Source: Pirellulales bacterium | Lineage (GTDB): Bacteria; Planctomycetota; Planctomycetia; Pirellulales; UBA1268 | Reading direction: 5' to 3' | Length of the DNA: 58,523 nt | Assembly (NCBI GenBank): GCA_016779265.1 | Contig: JADHNY010000014.1 | Location: forward strand, 1-58,523 | Shown here: positions 26,427 to 35,480 of the stretch, piece by piece | How the letters are laid out: each line of letters opens with the position of its first letter | Numbering within the stretch: position 1 is the stretch's first letter | Translations under genes and position numbers: made by a program | Notes under the pieces: generated by a model | What the model was told of the DNA's origin: nothing | What the model saw: the letters and a program-made list of their open reading frames with translations, nothing else | The model's database searches: none

Positions 26427-27599
26427 GTGAGCACCTCTTCTTCCGAGGGGTCGCCTGGAGGCCACCCCACGTCAGGTCAAACGGAGTCGCCCGCCCGCGG
26501 GATCATCTCGCGGCGGGCGGCTGCCTTTGACTCCTCTGGCATTCGTCGCGCTTTCGATCTCGCGGCGAGTCTCGAGAACCCGATCAACCTTTCGATCGGC
26601 CAGCCCGACTTCTCCATGCCAGCTGAGGCCAGCCAAGCGGCCATCGAGGCAACAAAAGCTGGTCGCAACGGCTATACGCCAACGCAGGGCATCGCTCCCC
26701 TGCGAGAGAAACTGCTGGCCGACGTCGCAGCAGACCTGGGGCCCACCGACCGTGGGTTGTGCATCACCAGCGGAGCGAGTGGCGGGCTCGTGCTGGCCCT
26801 CATGGCACTGCTTGACCCTGGTGATGAGGTGATCATCTTCGAGCCGGCGTTTGTCATGTATCGCCCGCTGATTGAGTTCTTCGGCGGCCGCTGCGTTGCC
26901 ATCGATACCGCCCCCTCGTTCACCATCGACGTCGACCAGGTGGCGGCAGCCATCACACCAGCGACGCGGGCCATCCTGCTCAACTCGCCTTCGAATCCCA
27001 CCGGCTATGTGGTGCCGGGCGATCTTGTCCGCGACCTCAGCCGATTGGCGGAGGCTCGCGGTGTGCGATTGATCAGTGACGAGCTCTACAGGTCGTACTG
27101 CTACGACGAGCCTTTTGTCAGTCCGGCACGCTTTAGCGATGAGGTGCTTGTCATCGACGGCTTCTCGAAGAGCCATGCGATGACCGGCTGGCGGGTGGGC
27201 TACATCCACGGCCCGAAGAAACTGGTGGACGCGTGCGCGACGCTTCAGCAGTACACGTTTGTCTGCAGTCCTCAGGTTGGCCAGTGGGCAGCCCTGGCCG
27301 CGCTCGAGAGTGACATGGGAGCGCCACTCGACGTCTGCCAGCGAAAGCGAGACCGGCTGATGGAGGGGCTCGCTGGCTACTACAACTTCATTAAGCCCGG
27401 CGGCGCCTTCTATCTCTACCCGGAGGCTCCTGGTGGCTCAGGCGAGGCCTTTGCAGAGCGGGCCGTCCGTGAGGAGAAACTGATCGTCGTGCCGGGTACG
27501 GTCTTCGGAAAACGTGACACCCACATTCGTATGGCCTACACCGTGACGGACGAGACCCTGGATCGCGGCATCGCTGCCCTCCGCAGGCTGGCCCAGTAG
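26427..27599 (+). CDS. Class I/II pyridoxal-phosphate aminotransferase
   Basis: A 390-residue fold-type I enzyme probably acting on aspartate, aromatic or similar amino acids. NLSIGQPDF opens the domain; LNSPSNPTGY and SDELYRSY contact PLP, IDGFSKSHAMTGWRVGY carries the Schiff-base lysine, and the final FGKRDTHIRMAYT contains the carboxylate-binding Arg. The frame is open from 26340 within the TlpA gene; the GTG at 26427, 13 bp after that stop, is the likely start. Its stop is 8 bp from the stop of clpX, which converges on it, leaving no room for a separate terminator. Confidence 0.9.
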   Translation: MSTSSSEGSPGGHPTSGQTESPARGIISRRAAAFDSSGIRRAFDLAASLENPINLSIGQPDFSMPAEASQAAIEATKAGRNGYTPTQGIAPLREKLLADVAADLGPTDRGLCITSGASGGLVLALMALLDPGDEVIIFEPAFVMYRPLIEFFGGRCVAIDTAPSFTIDVDQVAAAITPATRAILLNSPSNPTGYVVPGDLVRDLSRLAEARGVRLISDELYRSYCYDEPFVSPARFSDEVLVIDGFSKSHAMTGWRVGYIHGPKKLVDACATLQQYTFVCSPQVGQWAALAALESDMGAPLDVCQRKRDRLMEGLAGYYNFIKPGGAFYLYPEAPGGSGEAFAERAVREEKLIVVPGTVFGKRDTHIRMAYTVTDETLDRGIAALRRLAQ

Positions 27600-27607
27600 C
27601 GAGCCTT

Positions 27608-28897
27608 TTAGGCACTCTTATGTCGAGCAGGCGGAATGGGAACCACCTGCTCGCGACCCTCGACGTGCGACTCGTCAATCACGTACGTGCTGCCGGCATG
27701 GTCGGGAAGGTCAAACATCAGGTCGAGCATGACATCTTCCATGATCGCACGCAGACCGCGGGCCCCCGTCTCACGCGACATGGCACGGCGAGCAATCGCT
27801 CCCAGCGCCTCGTCGGTGAACTCCAGCGTGCAGTTTTCGATTGAGAACAGCTTCTGATACTGCCGCACGAGTGCGTTCTTCGGCTCCTTGAGAACCTGCA
27901 CGAGGGCAGGCTCGTCGAGAGGCTTCAGTGAAGAGAGCACAGGCAGTCGACCCACCAGCTCTGGGATCAACCCAAACTCGAGGATGTCGTCGGCGTCGAC
28001 CTGTGGCAGCAGTTCCGCCATTTCGGCTTCACCGCGTTGCTCGGTCGGCTGACCGAAGCCGATCGTGCGCTTGCCGAGTCGCTTGCCGATGATCTGGTCG
28101 ATGCCGACAAACGTGCCACCGCAGATGAACAGGATGTTGGAGGTGTCGAGCTGGATGTACTGCTGCTCGGGATGCTTCCGGCCGCCCTGTGGCGGCACAT
28201 TGGCAACGGTTCCCTCGAGCATCTTCAGGAGAGCCTGCTGGACACCTTCTCCCGACACATCCCGAGTGATCGAAACGTTCTGGCTGGTCTTGCCAATCTT
28301 GTCGATCTCATCGATGTAGAGCACGCCCCGCTGAGCAGCCTCGATATCGTAGTCCGCGGCATTGAGCAGTTTGAGGAGCAGGTTCTCAACATCTTCACCG
28401 ACATATCCAGCCTCGGTGAGCGTGGTGGCATCACCGATCGCAAACGGAACGTTGAGAATCTTGGCCAGCGTGCGAGCCAGCAGGGTTTTGCCGGAGCCGG
28501 TTGGCCCCATCAGCAGAATGTTCGACTTCTCAAGTTCGACATCGCTCGATTCACCACCATGCATCAGCCGCTTGTAGTGGTTGTGGACAGCAACGGCGAG
28601 CACCCGCTTGGCATGCTCCTGGCCGATGACGTACTCGTCGAGATGCGTCACGATCTCACGAGGTGCTGGAACCGTTGTGAAGAGCTGGCGGCTGGTGCCG
28701 CGGCGTCGCTTCTCCTGGTCGAGAATGGACTGGCAGAGATCGATGCACTCTCCGCAGATGTAAACATCACCGGGCCCCTCAACCAGCGGACCCACGTCGC
28801 GGTAACTCTTGCGGCAAAACGAGCAGAAGGCGTTCTTCTTGTTCGTGCCGTTCCCGCTCGTGCGGCGGCCGATGTTCACGTCTTTCCCAGATGGCAT
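27608..28897 (-). CDS. clpX: ATP-dependent Clp protease ATP-binding subunit ClpX
   Basis: AAA+ unfoldase that feeds substrates to ClpP. The ATG at 28897 with a GGGAGAG-type Shine-Dalgarno gives 429 residues; upstream codons to 29086 are not ClpX-like. The zinc-binding domain has Cys25, Cys28, Cys48 and Cys51 (CSFC, CGEC). Walker A is GPTGSGKT (131-138) and Walker B is VLYIDEIDK (192-200). The loop with KRTIGFGQ carries the IGF element that docks on ClpP, so partnership with ClpP is expected although no clpP is nearby. It lies 55 bp after the SHOCT-like small gene and is probably cotranscribed with it. Confidence 0.97.
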   Translation of the reverse strand: MPSGKDVNIGRRTSGNGTNKKNAFCSFCRKSYRDVGPLVEGPGDVYICGECIDLCQSILDQEKRRRGTSRQLFTTVPAPREIVTHLDEYVIGQEHAKRVLAVAVHNHYKRLMHGGESSDVELEKSNILLMGPTGSGKTLLARTLAKILNVPFAIGDATTLTEAGYVGEDVENLLLKLLNAADYDIEAAQRGVLYIDEIDKIGKTSQNVSITRDVSGEGVQQALLKMLEGTVANVPPQGGRKHPEQQYIQLDTSNILFICGGTFVGIDQIIGKRLGKRTIGFGQPTEQRGEAEMAELLPQVDADDILEFGLIPELVGRLPVLSSLKPLDEPALVQVLKEPKNALVRQYQKLFSIENCTLEFTDEALGAIARRAMSRETGARGLRAIMEDVMLDLMFDLPDHAGSTYVIDESHVEGREQVVPIPPARHKSA

Positions 28898-28952
28898 CTG
28901 CGTCGTCTCTCCCGTGTCTATCTCTCTGCCCCTCCACTCACCGGCACTGCAC

Positions 28953-29327
28953 TCATGCCGGCGGTGCATCCTCCCCAGAAGAACGGCGGTCCTCATCAGA
29001 GTCACCCTGGTCATCGAGACGCGGATGCGGCTCGGTGGAGTGGTGCTCTTCGTTGTCCCCTCGCTGTGGAAATGCCTCGGCGGCACGCCCCCCTTGCGAT
29101 GATACGGACCCGCTGCTGCCCGGTTCGACGAGTGTTCTTATCTTTCGGTATTCCTCATCGCTCAGCACACCCTTGTTCCGCAGATTCCGGTAATCCGCGA
29201 GCGCGGACTCCCAACGATCGGGATTGCCGGAAGACTCGCCCGTCCAGCCGCGGACCTTGACGATAATAGCGACGCCTATCGCCAAGAGGACGAGCAAGGC
29301 TGCCACGCTGACAAGGAACGACGTCAT
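28953..29327 (-). CDS. Small single-helix membrane protein with SHOCT-like motif
   Basis: A 124-residue protein: an N-terminal transmembrane helix (about 3-24), then a segment [19 protein letters not shown] that resembles the SHOCT motif (short helix pairs at protein ends), and an acidic, Ser/Gly-rich disordered tail. SHOCT domains usually aid oligomerisation. It lies directly upstream of clpX on the same strand (55 bp), so it may help recruit or regulate that protease, but this is only positional inference. Confidence 0.68.
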   Translation of the reverse strand: MTSFLVSVAALLVLLAIGVAIIVKVRGWTGESSGNPDRWESALADYRNLRNKGVLSDEEYRKIRTLVEPGSSGSVSSQGGRAAEAFPQRGDNEEHHSTEPHPRLDDQGDSDEDRRSSGEDAPPA

Positions 29328-29660
29328 GGAAATATCAGGAATCGAGCCCGGCTGTTCTGCTCAGGCAACGTAGGCAACACGCACCACGATCTAGCAGAGG
29401 GTGAAACTCTGGGATGTGCCGCGAAGGCCGGTCATCTGCCTCCTCGTGCACCCCTTCTTCGGCAAGCTCCCCAGTATCGCCGTGGCGTCTCGGGATGGTC
29501 CAGCGAAATCCCCCCTACCCTGCCCAGGCTTCCGCAATGACGGTCACTCTGAGGCATCGTGAGCCTGGGCAACCCCGGAAAGGCCGGAGAAGTCGGAAAC
29601 TCGCGCCTACCGGAAAAAACTCCCCACCTTCCAAAGGCATTGGCGGTCGATAGAAGAAGT
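29328..29660. other. 333-bp intergenic region between divergent genes
   Basis: Separates the clpX unit (minus) from the exported beta-sandwich gene (plus), so it should hold both promoters. I find no consensus promoter, hairpin terminator or repeat that I can support. Confidence 0.5.
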
Positions 29661-31475
29661 ATGGATGCGCTGTCGCCCTGCTTTACGAACGTCGAGTGCT
29701 CGCCAAAAAGCGTCAAGCTGTCTGCCTGGCGACAGAGACACTCCGCCGTGATCGTGCTGGCGTGCTTCACCGTGTTGGTCAGCCTGGTCAGCAGCTGGGC
29801 TCAGGAGGCTGGTCGTCAAACGCTGCCTGAGCCGATCCGCACCAACCGGCCCGTCTTCACAATTCCTTTCCAGCTCGAAGAATCCACGGCGGCTGAGTCA
29901 GCACCGCAGCGGGTGATCCTGGCGGTTTCGCGAGATCTCGGTGCCACGTGGCGGGATGTCGACGATGTGATACCGACTGCCCGTCAGTTCACCTACCGAG
30001 CCACCTCCGATGGAGAGTACTGGTTTCGGCTGCGGGCAGAGGACGCTCAAGGACGCCAGCGGGGAGGAAATGGCCCTGATGTACGGGTGATCCTCAACGC
30101 CTCTGGGCCCCGCGTTGCCGCCCGTGCCTGGCTCGGGCCGGACGGAGAAGTCGTCTGCCGCTTTGCCGCTTTCGACGACACGCTTGATCTGGCGTCACTG
30201 CGATTGGAATACCGCACAGCCGCAGAGCCAAACTGGCAGCCCATCGATGCGGTGGCGATGCTGTCTCGCGAATCACCGGCCCATCTGGTGGGAGAGGAAC
30301 TCTGGTGGGCGGGTGATGACCCCAAAGGCCTCACGGTTCGGCTGACCATCCAGGATGCATCTGGCAACCCGACCACACAGCATGTCACGCTGCAGCCCAG
30401 TGATCCGGGGGTCTCCCAGCACGCCCTCGCTCGTGAGATCGGGGCCCCGCCACTGCCCGGCAGCGAGCCGCCCCCCGATCCAGAGCCAACGCCACCATCT
30501 CCTGCCACGGCGTTCGCTGCTGGCTCGACGGCCACCCCGCAAAACAGTGGCAACGTTCCGACCGCCCCCTGGCGTGGTGTCGAAGCCGGCTGGGATGTCA
30601 ACGGCGGCGGAGCCCCACGGCCTCAAGGCGGCGTTGCCAGCGTGCTGACCGCTTCCCGTCCCCAGCCAGCCGTCCCCGAGAGCCTTGGGCTCGCTCCAGG
30701 CCTGACGCCACCAGTAGAGCCTGGCCTGACATTCGGGCAGATGCCTGCCACCGACCTCCGCTCCGAACTCGCCCTCGGCAACGCTGTCGCCGCGAACACT
30801 CCGGAAAGCCGTACCTACAAAGGACGGCCCCTGATGCTATCCCGCTCCCGACGGTTTTCCTGGGACTACGCAGTCGACGCTGCGGGAACAGGGCGTCCGG
30901 TTGGGAGTGTTGAACTCTGGGGCACCCGCGACGGTGGCGTCACATGGCAGCGGATCGCCATAGATGACGACCGCACGAGCCCCATCGATGTGGCTCTCGA
31001 GCAGAGCGGACTGATCGGCTTCCGGCTCGAACTTGCTGCGGAAGGAGAACGGGTGCAGCCGCCACGCTCAGGAGATCCGCCGCAGTGCTGGGTGGGCATC
31101 GATGAAACACCACCAGTCGTGACCATTCACTCCGTCGTCAGCGCGAATGAGCCAACAGCGACGGGTGAAGAGATGCTGGCCGTGGCCTACGCCAGCGAAG
31201 ATCCCCTGATCGTTCCGCTGGGCGTGAAACTGCAGTTCTCACCAAACTCCGAGGGACCGTGGGCAACGGTCGCGGATGGACTTGAGGCGACAGGACGGTA
31301 TCTCTGGGCACCTGATCGCAGCGTGCCGGCGCGAGCCTATCTCCGGATCGAGGCGGTCGATGCGGCAGGCAACGTCGGCTATGCGGTGACGCCAGAGCCG
31401 GTGCTCGTGGGAGGTGGCCGGCCAACCGGTCAGCTGGGCACCCTCCGACCACTTTCCACGCCTCCTGCTCCGTAA
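29661..31475 (+). CDS. Large exported beta-sandwich protein of unknown function
   Basis: A 604-residue protein from the ATG at 29661 (the frame opens at 29559). The signal segment is VIVLACFTVLVSLVSSWAQ. Several Ig/FN3-like beta domains follow: one with VILAVSRDLGATWRDVDD and YWFRLRAEDAQG, and others near the C-terminus with VELWGTRDGGVTWQRI, PVVTIHSVVS and YLRIEAVDAAGNVGY. A Pro/Thr-rich linker (PPPDPEPTPPSP) lies around 270-285. The 'strand x GATW/GVTW' motif recurs, so the domains look related to each other. It is in the envelope, but binding partners are unknown. A hairpin at 31485-31503 separates it from holA. Confidence 0.75.
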   Translation: MDALSPCFTNVECSPKSVKLSAWRQRHSAVIVLACFTVLVSLVSSWAQEAGRQTLPEPIRTNRPVFTIPFQLEESTAAESAPQRVILAVSRDLGATWRDVDDVIPTARQFTYRATSDGEYWFRLRAEDAQGRQRGGNGPDVRVILNASGPRVAARAWLGPDGEVVCRFAAFDDTLDLASLRLEYRTAAEPNWQPIDAVAMLSRESPAHLVGEELWWAGDDPKGLTVRLTIQDASGNPTTQHVTLQPSDPGVSQHALAREIGAPPLPGSEPPPDPEPTPPSPATAFAAGSTATPQNSGNVPTAPWRGVEAGWDVNGGGAPRPQGGVASVLTASRPQPAVPESLGLAPGLTPPVEPGLTFGQMPATDLRSELALGNAVAANTPESRTYKGRPLMLSRSRRFSWDYAVDAAGTGRPVGSVELWGTRDGGVTWQRIAIDDDRTSPIDVALEQSGLIGFRLELAAEGERVQPPRSGDPPQCWVGIDETPPVVTIHSVVSANEPTATGEEMLAVAYASEDPLIVPLGVKLQFSPNSEGPWATVADGLEATGRYLWAPDRSVPARAYLRIEAVDAAGNVGYAVTPEPVLVGGGRPTGQLGTLRPLSTPPAP

Positions 31476-31484
31476 GGCGGTACA

Positions 31485-31503
31485 CTCGCGAATCCTTCGC
31501 GAG
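31485..31503 (+). promoter_or_regulatory. Hairpin directly upstream of holA
   Basis: CTCGCGA (31485-31491) and TCGCGAG (31497-31503) form a perfect 7-bp stem with loop ATCCT, ending 7 bases before the holA ATG. It could end the upstream transcript (only ATTTGT follows) or hide the holA ribosome binding site; GAG of the 3' arm sits where a Shine-Dalgarno would be. Confidence 0.5.
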
Positions 31504-31510
31504 ATTTGTC

Positions 31511-32635
31511 ATGCCGTCGGCCACCTCCGCTCTCGACCTGCTGCTGGAGCCTCTCACTGCAGACACGTTGTCAGCGGCGAGCATGGTGGCGATTGTCGGC
31601 GATGATCCCTTTCTCTCAGGCGAAATGATTGGCAGCCTGCGGGAGATCCTCTGCCCGGATGAGGCCGATCGCAGCTGGGCCTGGCGCGAGTTTGCCGGAG
31701 ATGCGATCGACGATCCTCGGGATGTGTTTGACGAAGCCGCCACCGTTGCGATGTTTGCCACCGCCACGCGAACGGCGGTGGTGCGGGCGGCAGATCCCTT
31801 TGTGACCAAGGCCCGGGCGACCCTCGAGCAGCTGGCAGCCTCTCGTGGAAGCCGTGGCCTGGTCGTGCTGGAAGTGAAATCGCTGCCAGGCAACACGCGG
31901 CTTGCCAAGGCGATTGCTAAGCATGGCCTCGTGATCGAGGCCACGGTGCCTCCTCGCACAAACCTGACGGCGTGGCTTCGGAGGTGGACGAAGGCAACGC
32001 ATGACTGTCAGCTCCCGGTTGCCACCGCTGAGCGGCTCGTCGAGCGGCTCGGCAACGACCTCGGACAGATCACCCAGGCCGTTCGTCGCCTGGCTGCGGC
32101 AGGTGGCTCAACAATTCCACCGGAGGCGGTAGATGATGTCGCCGGCGGCCCGCGTGAACAGTCCGCCTGGCAAATGGCAGATGCAGCCTCCGCTGGTCGA
32201 GCGGCAGAGGCAGTGGCCATGCTGGCTGACCTCCTTGAATCGGGGGAGAACCCGATCGGCTTAACCGCACAAACGGCCGCAGTCTTCAAGCGTCTCTCCA
32301 CCGCGGCCCGGCTCCTAGCCTTGCCCCGCGACGCAGGCCGTCCCAAGAGTCTGGAGGATGCCCTCAGGCTGGCTGGCGTGGCCGCCTGGCCCAAGGCGTT
32401 GGAGGCCGCCAGGGAGGCACTCATCCGCCTCGGTCCAGAGCGTGCGCGTGCCCTGCCCTTCTGGCTGCTGCAGACGGACCGCTCGCTGAAAGGCGACGCC
32501 TCCCGCGGCCTGCGATCGCGACTGGCACTCGAGCGGCTCATCTGCAAGATGGACGCTCAATACATGCCCCCTCGCCAGGCAGGAGCGGACGCCCGCCCAT
32601 CGCAGCGTCCCCGTCGGCCGGCCCACAGGAGTTGA
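31511..32635 (+). CDS. holA: DNA polymerase III subunit delta
   Basis: Clamp-loader subunit that opens the beta sliding clamp. The 374-residue protein follows the HolA plan: an N-terminal fold with VAIVGDDPFLSGEMIGSLRE in place of the usual 'GDExfL' opening, a central region with LVVLEVKSLPGNTRLAKAI, and the C-terminal helical collar with GNDLGQITQAVRRLAA, NPIGLTAQTAAVFKRL. There is no P-loop, as expected. It precedes purB by 8 bp and is probably cotranscribed. The ATG at 31511 begins 7 bp after a hairpin. Confidence 0.85.
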   Translation: MPSATSALDLLLEPLTADTLSAASMVAIVGDDPFLSGEMIGSLREILCPDEADRSWAWREFAGDAIDDPRDVFDEAATVAMFATATRTAVVRAADPFVTKARATLEQLAASRGSRGLVVLEVKSLPGNTRLAKAIAKHGLVIEATVPPRTNLTAWLRRWTKATHDCQLPVATAERLVERLGNDLGQITQAVRRLAAAGGSTIPPEAVDDVAGGPREQSAWQMADAASAGRAAEAVAMLADLLESGENPIGLTAQTAAVFKRLSTAARLLALPRDAGRPKSLEDALRLAGVAAWPKALEAAREALIRLGPERARALPFWLLQTDRSLKGDASRGLRSRLALERLICKMDAQYMPPRQAGADARPSQRPRRPAHRS

Positions 32636-32643
32636 ACTGACGC

Positions 32644-34086
32644 GTGGAAGCCGCACAGTCCGTCGATCGTCGGGATGTCTGGGACAATCCCCTTGCCACT
32701 CGCTACGCCTCCGCTGAGATGACGGCGGTCTGGAGCGACCGCAATCGCTATCGGCTCTGGAGGCAGGTCTGGCTGGCGTTGGCAGAAGCGGAGGCCGAGC
32801 TCGGCCTGCCGATCACCGATGGCCAACTGACGGCGATGCGGAAGGCGTTGGAGCCGGTCGATTTCGCCAAGGCAGCGGCATACGAACGGCAGATGCGGCA
32901 CGATGTCTTTGCCCACCTGCACACCTTCGGCGATGCCTGCCCCGAGGCTCGGCCGATTCTACACCTCGGTGCCACCAGTGCATTTGTGACTGACAATGCA
33001 GACCTGATGCTCCTGCGAGACTCGATGGAAATCCTGGTCGCCCGGTTGGCCACTGTCATTGAGCGACTCGCCGACCGCGCCCTGGAGACCCGCGATCTGG
33101 TCTGCCTGGGCTTCACGCATCTGCAGCCTGCTCAGCCGACGACGATTGGCAAGCGGATCTGCCTCTGGATTCACGAACTGCTGCTCGATCTCGATGAGCT
33201 CTCCCACCGTCTCTCGCGACTGCGAGCCCGCGGAGCAAAGGGCACAACTGGCACCCAGGCGAGTTTTCTCGAGCTCTTCCATGGTGACCATGCCAAGGTC
33301 TGCCAGCTGGATCGATTGGTCTCCGAGAGGCTCGGCTTTACCGCGTCCTACGACGTCACCGGGCAGACCTACACCCGCAAGGTCGACTCGCAGATCGTGC
33401 AGACGCTTGCGGGTCTTTCCGAATCGATGCACAAGACAGGCAACGACCTGCGACTTGCCGCCGCTGCCGGCGAAATGGAAGAGCCGTTTGAACGCGATCA
33501 GGTCGGTTCGTCCGCCATGCCCTACAAGCGGAATCCAATGCGGAGCGAGCGGATGTGTGGGCTTGCTCGCTTCGTGATGGGACTCGCCGTCACGGCGGAG
33601 CAGACCGCAGCTGTGCAGTGGTATGAACGGACACTCGACGATTCGGCTCCCCGCCGCCTTGTGCTCCCGCAGGCGTTTCTTGCCACCGACGCACAGCTGG
33701 TGCTGCTGGCGAACATCGCCGGTGGTCTGGTCGTGGTGCCCGGCAGTATCGCCCGCAATCTCGAATCCAAGCTGCCGTTCCTGGCGGCAGAGCGAATCTT
33801 AATGGCAGGCACGACGGCCGGTGGTGATCGTCAGGAACTCCACGAAGCGCTGCGGCAACACAGCCACGCAGCGACGATGGGGATTCGCGAGGGGCATGAG
33901 AACGACCTTGCCGACCGCCTCCGCAACGACCCGCTCTTCGCGGCTGTCGACCTGACTGCGGCCATGGAGCCAAAGGGGCTGGCGGGACGGGCTCCAGAAC
34001 AGGTGGTGGAGTTTGTCGAGGGTCCTGTTCGAGAAGCCCTCGCCGCGCATCCGGCCCGCCTGACCGAGTCGGAGCTGCGGGTCTAA
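32644..34086 (+). CDS. purB: Adenylosuccinate lyase
   Basis: Cleaves SAICAR and adenylosuccinate, releasing fumarate, in two steps of purine synthesis. The 480-residue protein starts with GTG at 32644, 8 bp after holA, with GGAG in the holA tail as a possible Shine-Dalgarno. HLGATSAFVTDNAD and GFTHLQPAQPTTIGKR are conserved active-site regions, and GSSAMPYKRNP (288-298) is the fumarase/aspartase family signature with the catalytic serine loop. The overall pattern is that of the long, eukaryote-like PurB subgroup. It converges on fur, 54 bp apart. Confidence 0.95.
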   Translation: MEAAQSVDRRDVWDNPLATRYASAEMTAVWSDRNRYRLWRQVWLALAEAEAELGLPITDGQLTAMRKALEPVDFAKAAAYERQMRHDVFAHLHTFGDACPEARPILHLGATSAFVTDNADLMLLRDSMEILVARLATVIERLADRALETRDLVCLGFTHLQPAQPTTIGKRICLWIHELLLDLDELSHRLSRLRARGAKGTTGTQASFLELFHGDHAKVCQLDRLVSERLGFTASYDVTGQTYTRKVDSQIVQTLAGLSESMHKTGNDLRLAAAAGEMEEPFERDQVGSSAMPYKRNPMRSERMCGLARFVMGLAVTAEQTAAVQWYERTLDDSAPRRLVLPQAFLATDAQLVLLANIAGGLVVVPGSIARNLESKLPFLAAERILMAGTTAGGDRQELHEALRQHSHAATMGIREGHENDLADRLRNDPLFAAVDLTAAMEPKGLAGRAPEQVVEFVEGPVREALAAHPARLTESELRV

Positions 34087-34140
34087 CAGGCTCGCTTCCC
34101 CGCAGTTCGGCTCTCAGGCTCTTCCCAAAGCCGTGTGGGC

Positions 34141-34662
34141 TTACACACGATCGTGGTGTCGGCTGCGGCTGCGGTTGCTGCGGCAGTCGCTGCAAAGGCC
34201 GCTGATGATCAGTCGGTGGCCCTGCGGACGGAACTGATGCTGGGCGGCAACCGCCTCACGGATCCGCAGAATCTCCTCGCTAGAAAACTCGATCAGTTTC
34301 TGGCAGCCCGTGCAGTAGAGATGGTCGTGCTGGGGATAGCCGTAGTCGTGCTCATAGACGGCGCGGCCGCCGAGCACCATTTTTCGCAGCAGGCCAGCCT
34401 CGACCATTTCCGTCAGCGTGCGATAGACGGTTGGGCGGCTGGCCCGTTCGCCCTCGGGCGTACCGCGGATCAGGTCGAGGAGTTGCTCGGCATCGAAGTG
34501 TTCGTGGCGACGATAGACCTGCTCGACGATCATCCGCCGCTGCTTCGTGATCCGCTTCCCTCGGGCCTGGAGAAACTCGTCGAACCGCTCGCGGGGAGAG
34601 AGCGCCACCTTCACGGTTCCCAACGAGAAGTCGTCCGTCAGAGATGTGTCGGTCTCGGACAT
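34141..34662 (-). CDS. fur: Fur-family transcriptional regulator
   Basis: A 173-residue metal-dependent repressor. The winged helix contains KRITKQRRMIVEQVY and SRPTVYRTLTEMVEAGLL; the metal and dimerisation part has HDYGYPQHDHLYC, the CTGC motif and CSDC near the end, which form the structural zinc site. It could be Fur proper or a PerR/Zur relative; the sequence alone does not decide. An unusual Arg/Ser/His-rich tail (SNRSRSRHHDRV) ends the protein. It is downstream of the flagellar genes but separated from flgM by a strong hairpin. The Fe-S (SUF) genes and the ZIP transporter in the window are plausible members of a metal regulon, but no Fur box was identified. Confidence 0.92.
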   Translation of the reverse strand: MSETDTSLTDDFSLGTVKVALSPRERFDEFLQARGKRITKQRRMIVEQVYRRHEHFDAEQLLDLIRGTPEGERASRPTVYRTLTEMVEAGLLRKMVLGGRAVYEHDYGYPQHDHLYCTGCQKLIEFSSEEILRIREAVAAQHQFRPQGHRLIISGLCSDCRSNRSRSRHHDRV

Positions 34663-34762
34663 CGCCAGATCACCCTATGGGCTCGCCTCTCACATGGCGG
34701 CCCGCACATTTCCTCAGGTCGCCACACTTCCCTGACCACGCTACAGAACATCTGCGCCGGTC

Positions 34763-34808
34763 AACACAGACGCCGCTGTCGGAGTACCGACAACGGCGTC
34801 ATTGTGTT
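34763..34808. terminator. Long hairpin between flgM and fur
   Basis: The arms 34769-34782 and 34787-34800 pair at 13 of 14 positions around a 4-base loop (AGTA), extended by AACACA (34763-34768) against TGTGTT (34803-34808). It lies about 85 bp after the flgM stop on the minus strand and ahead of fur. No long U-tract follows on either strand, but its stability makes it a credible end for the flagellar transcript. Confidence 0.65.
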
Positions 34809-34893
34809 TCAGAAGTGTAGCGATCCCGGGTCGCTCAGCCCAGCAGGATGGCGGATCCTGCGGAAACGAACCTCGATCGCTTCGCGTCGCTGC

Positions 34894-35169
34894 TTAGCCG
34901 ATGCTCTCAAGCAGCCGGTCGAGGGCGATGTCGAGCTTCTCGGCAGTCTCGTAGGAGCCGTCGGCGATGGCAGCCCGGATGGCCTGCACGCGATCCATGC
35001 GGATCTCGCCGGCGGTAGCTTCCGCAGCCGACACCCCATCGACCGAAAGTGCGACCGAATCGTGCACTTCGCCGATTGGCTGCTGCATGCTGGCCTTGGT
35101 CGACTCTGTCGACTCAACGCCACGAACACCACTCGCAGCCTGCGTGTTATTGATTCCCCAAATCTGCAT
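34894..35169 (-). CDS. flgM: FlgM-like anti-sigma-28 factor
   Basis: A 91-residue protein from the ATG at 35169, decided by a perfect AGGAGG 5-6 bases upstream; the frame opens at 35229. The C-terminal half (RMDRVQAIRAAIADGSYETA... LDRLLESI) is the FlgM pattern that wraps around FliA until hook completion. The N-terminal half is Ser/Thr/Gly-rich and likely disordered, as in known FlgM. Its immediate target, fliA, is the next gene upstream on the same strand, 311 bp away. I find no clear sigma-28 promoter before it. Confidence 0.85.
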   Translation of the reverse strand: MQIWGINNTQAASGVRGVESTESTKASMQQPIGEVHDSVALSVDGVSAAEATAGEIRMDRVQAIRAAIADGSYETAEKLDIALDRLLESIG

Positions 35170-35480
35170 CTCACCCTCCTTGCGGATCATCCGCTTCAAA
35201 CACGATGCCGGTGAATGCCACCGCACCACTGTGTACTGTCAGGCCTCTTGCCCGGCTGATCACCACTACGTCGCGTTGCGACTTGTGGTTCATGTCTCTT
35301 CGAGTATTCCCGCGCCTGGCACCTGCTGTCGAGCGGAGCTCGGTCGGTGGCGTTTTTGGCGGGAGCACTCGGCCGCATGACCCTTCCGTTTGTGAGGGTC
35401 CACACGATCCGACACACCATCAGCTTCCTCGTATCGTCCTTTCAGCCTGGTCGGCTTCAGCTTTTTTCAAAAAAACCGGT
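35170..35480 (-). other. 311-bp region between fliA and flgM
   Basis: Apart from the AGGAGG Shine-Dalgarno of flgM near 35175-35181, I see no gene, tRNA or repeat. On the minus strand the fliA stop is followed by a T-rich run (ACCGGTTTTTTTG) that may help termination. A promoter for flgM probably lies here but no consensus was found. Confidence 0.5.

Noticed and set aside
35170..35300. Sigma-28 promoter upstream of flgM
   Set aside because: No convincing TAAA-N15-GCCGATAA match on the minus strand.
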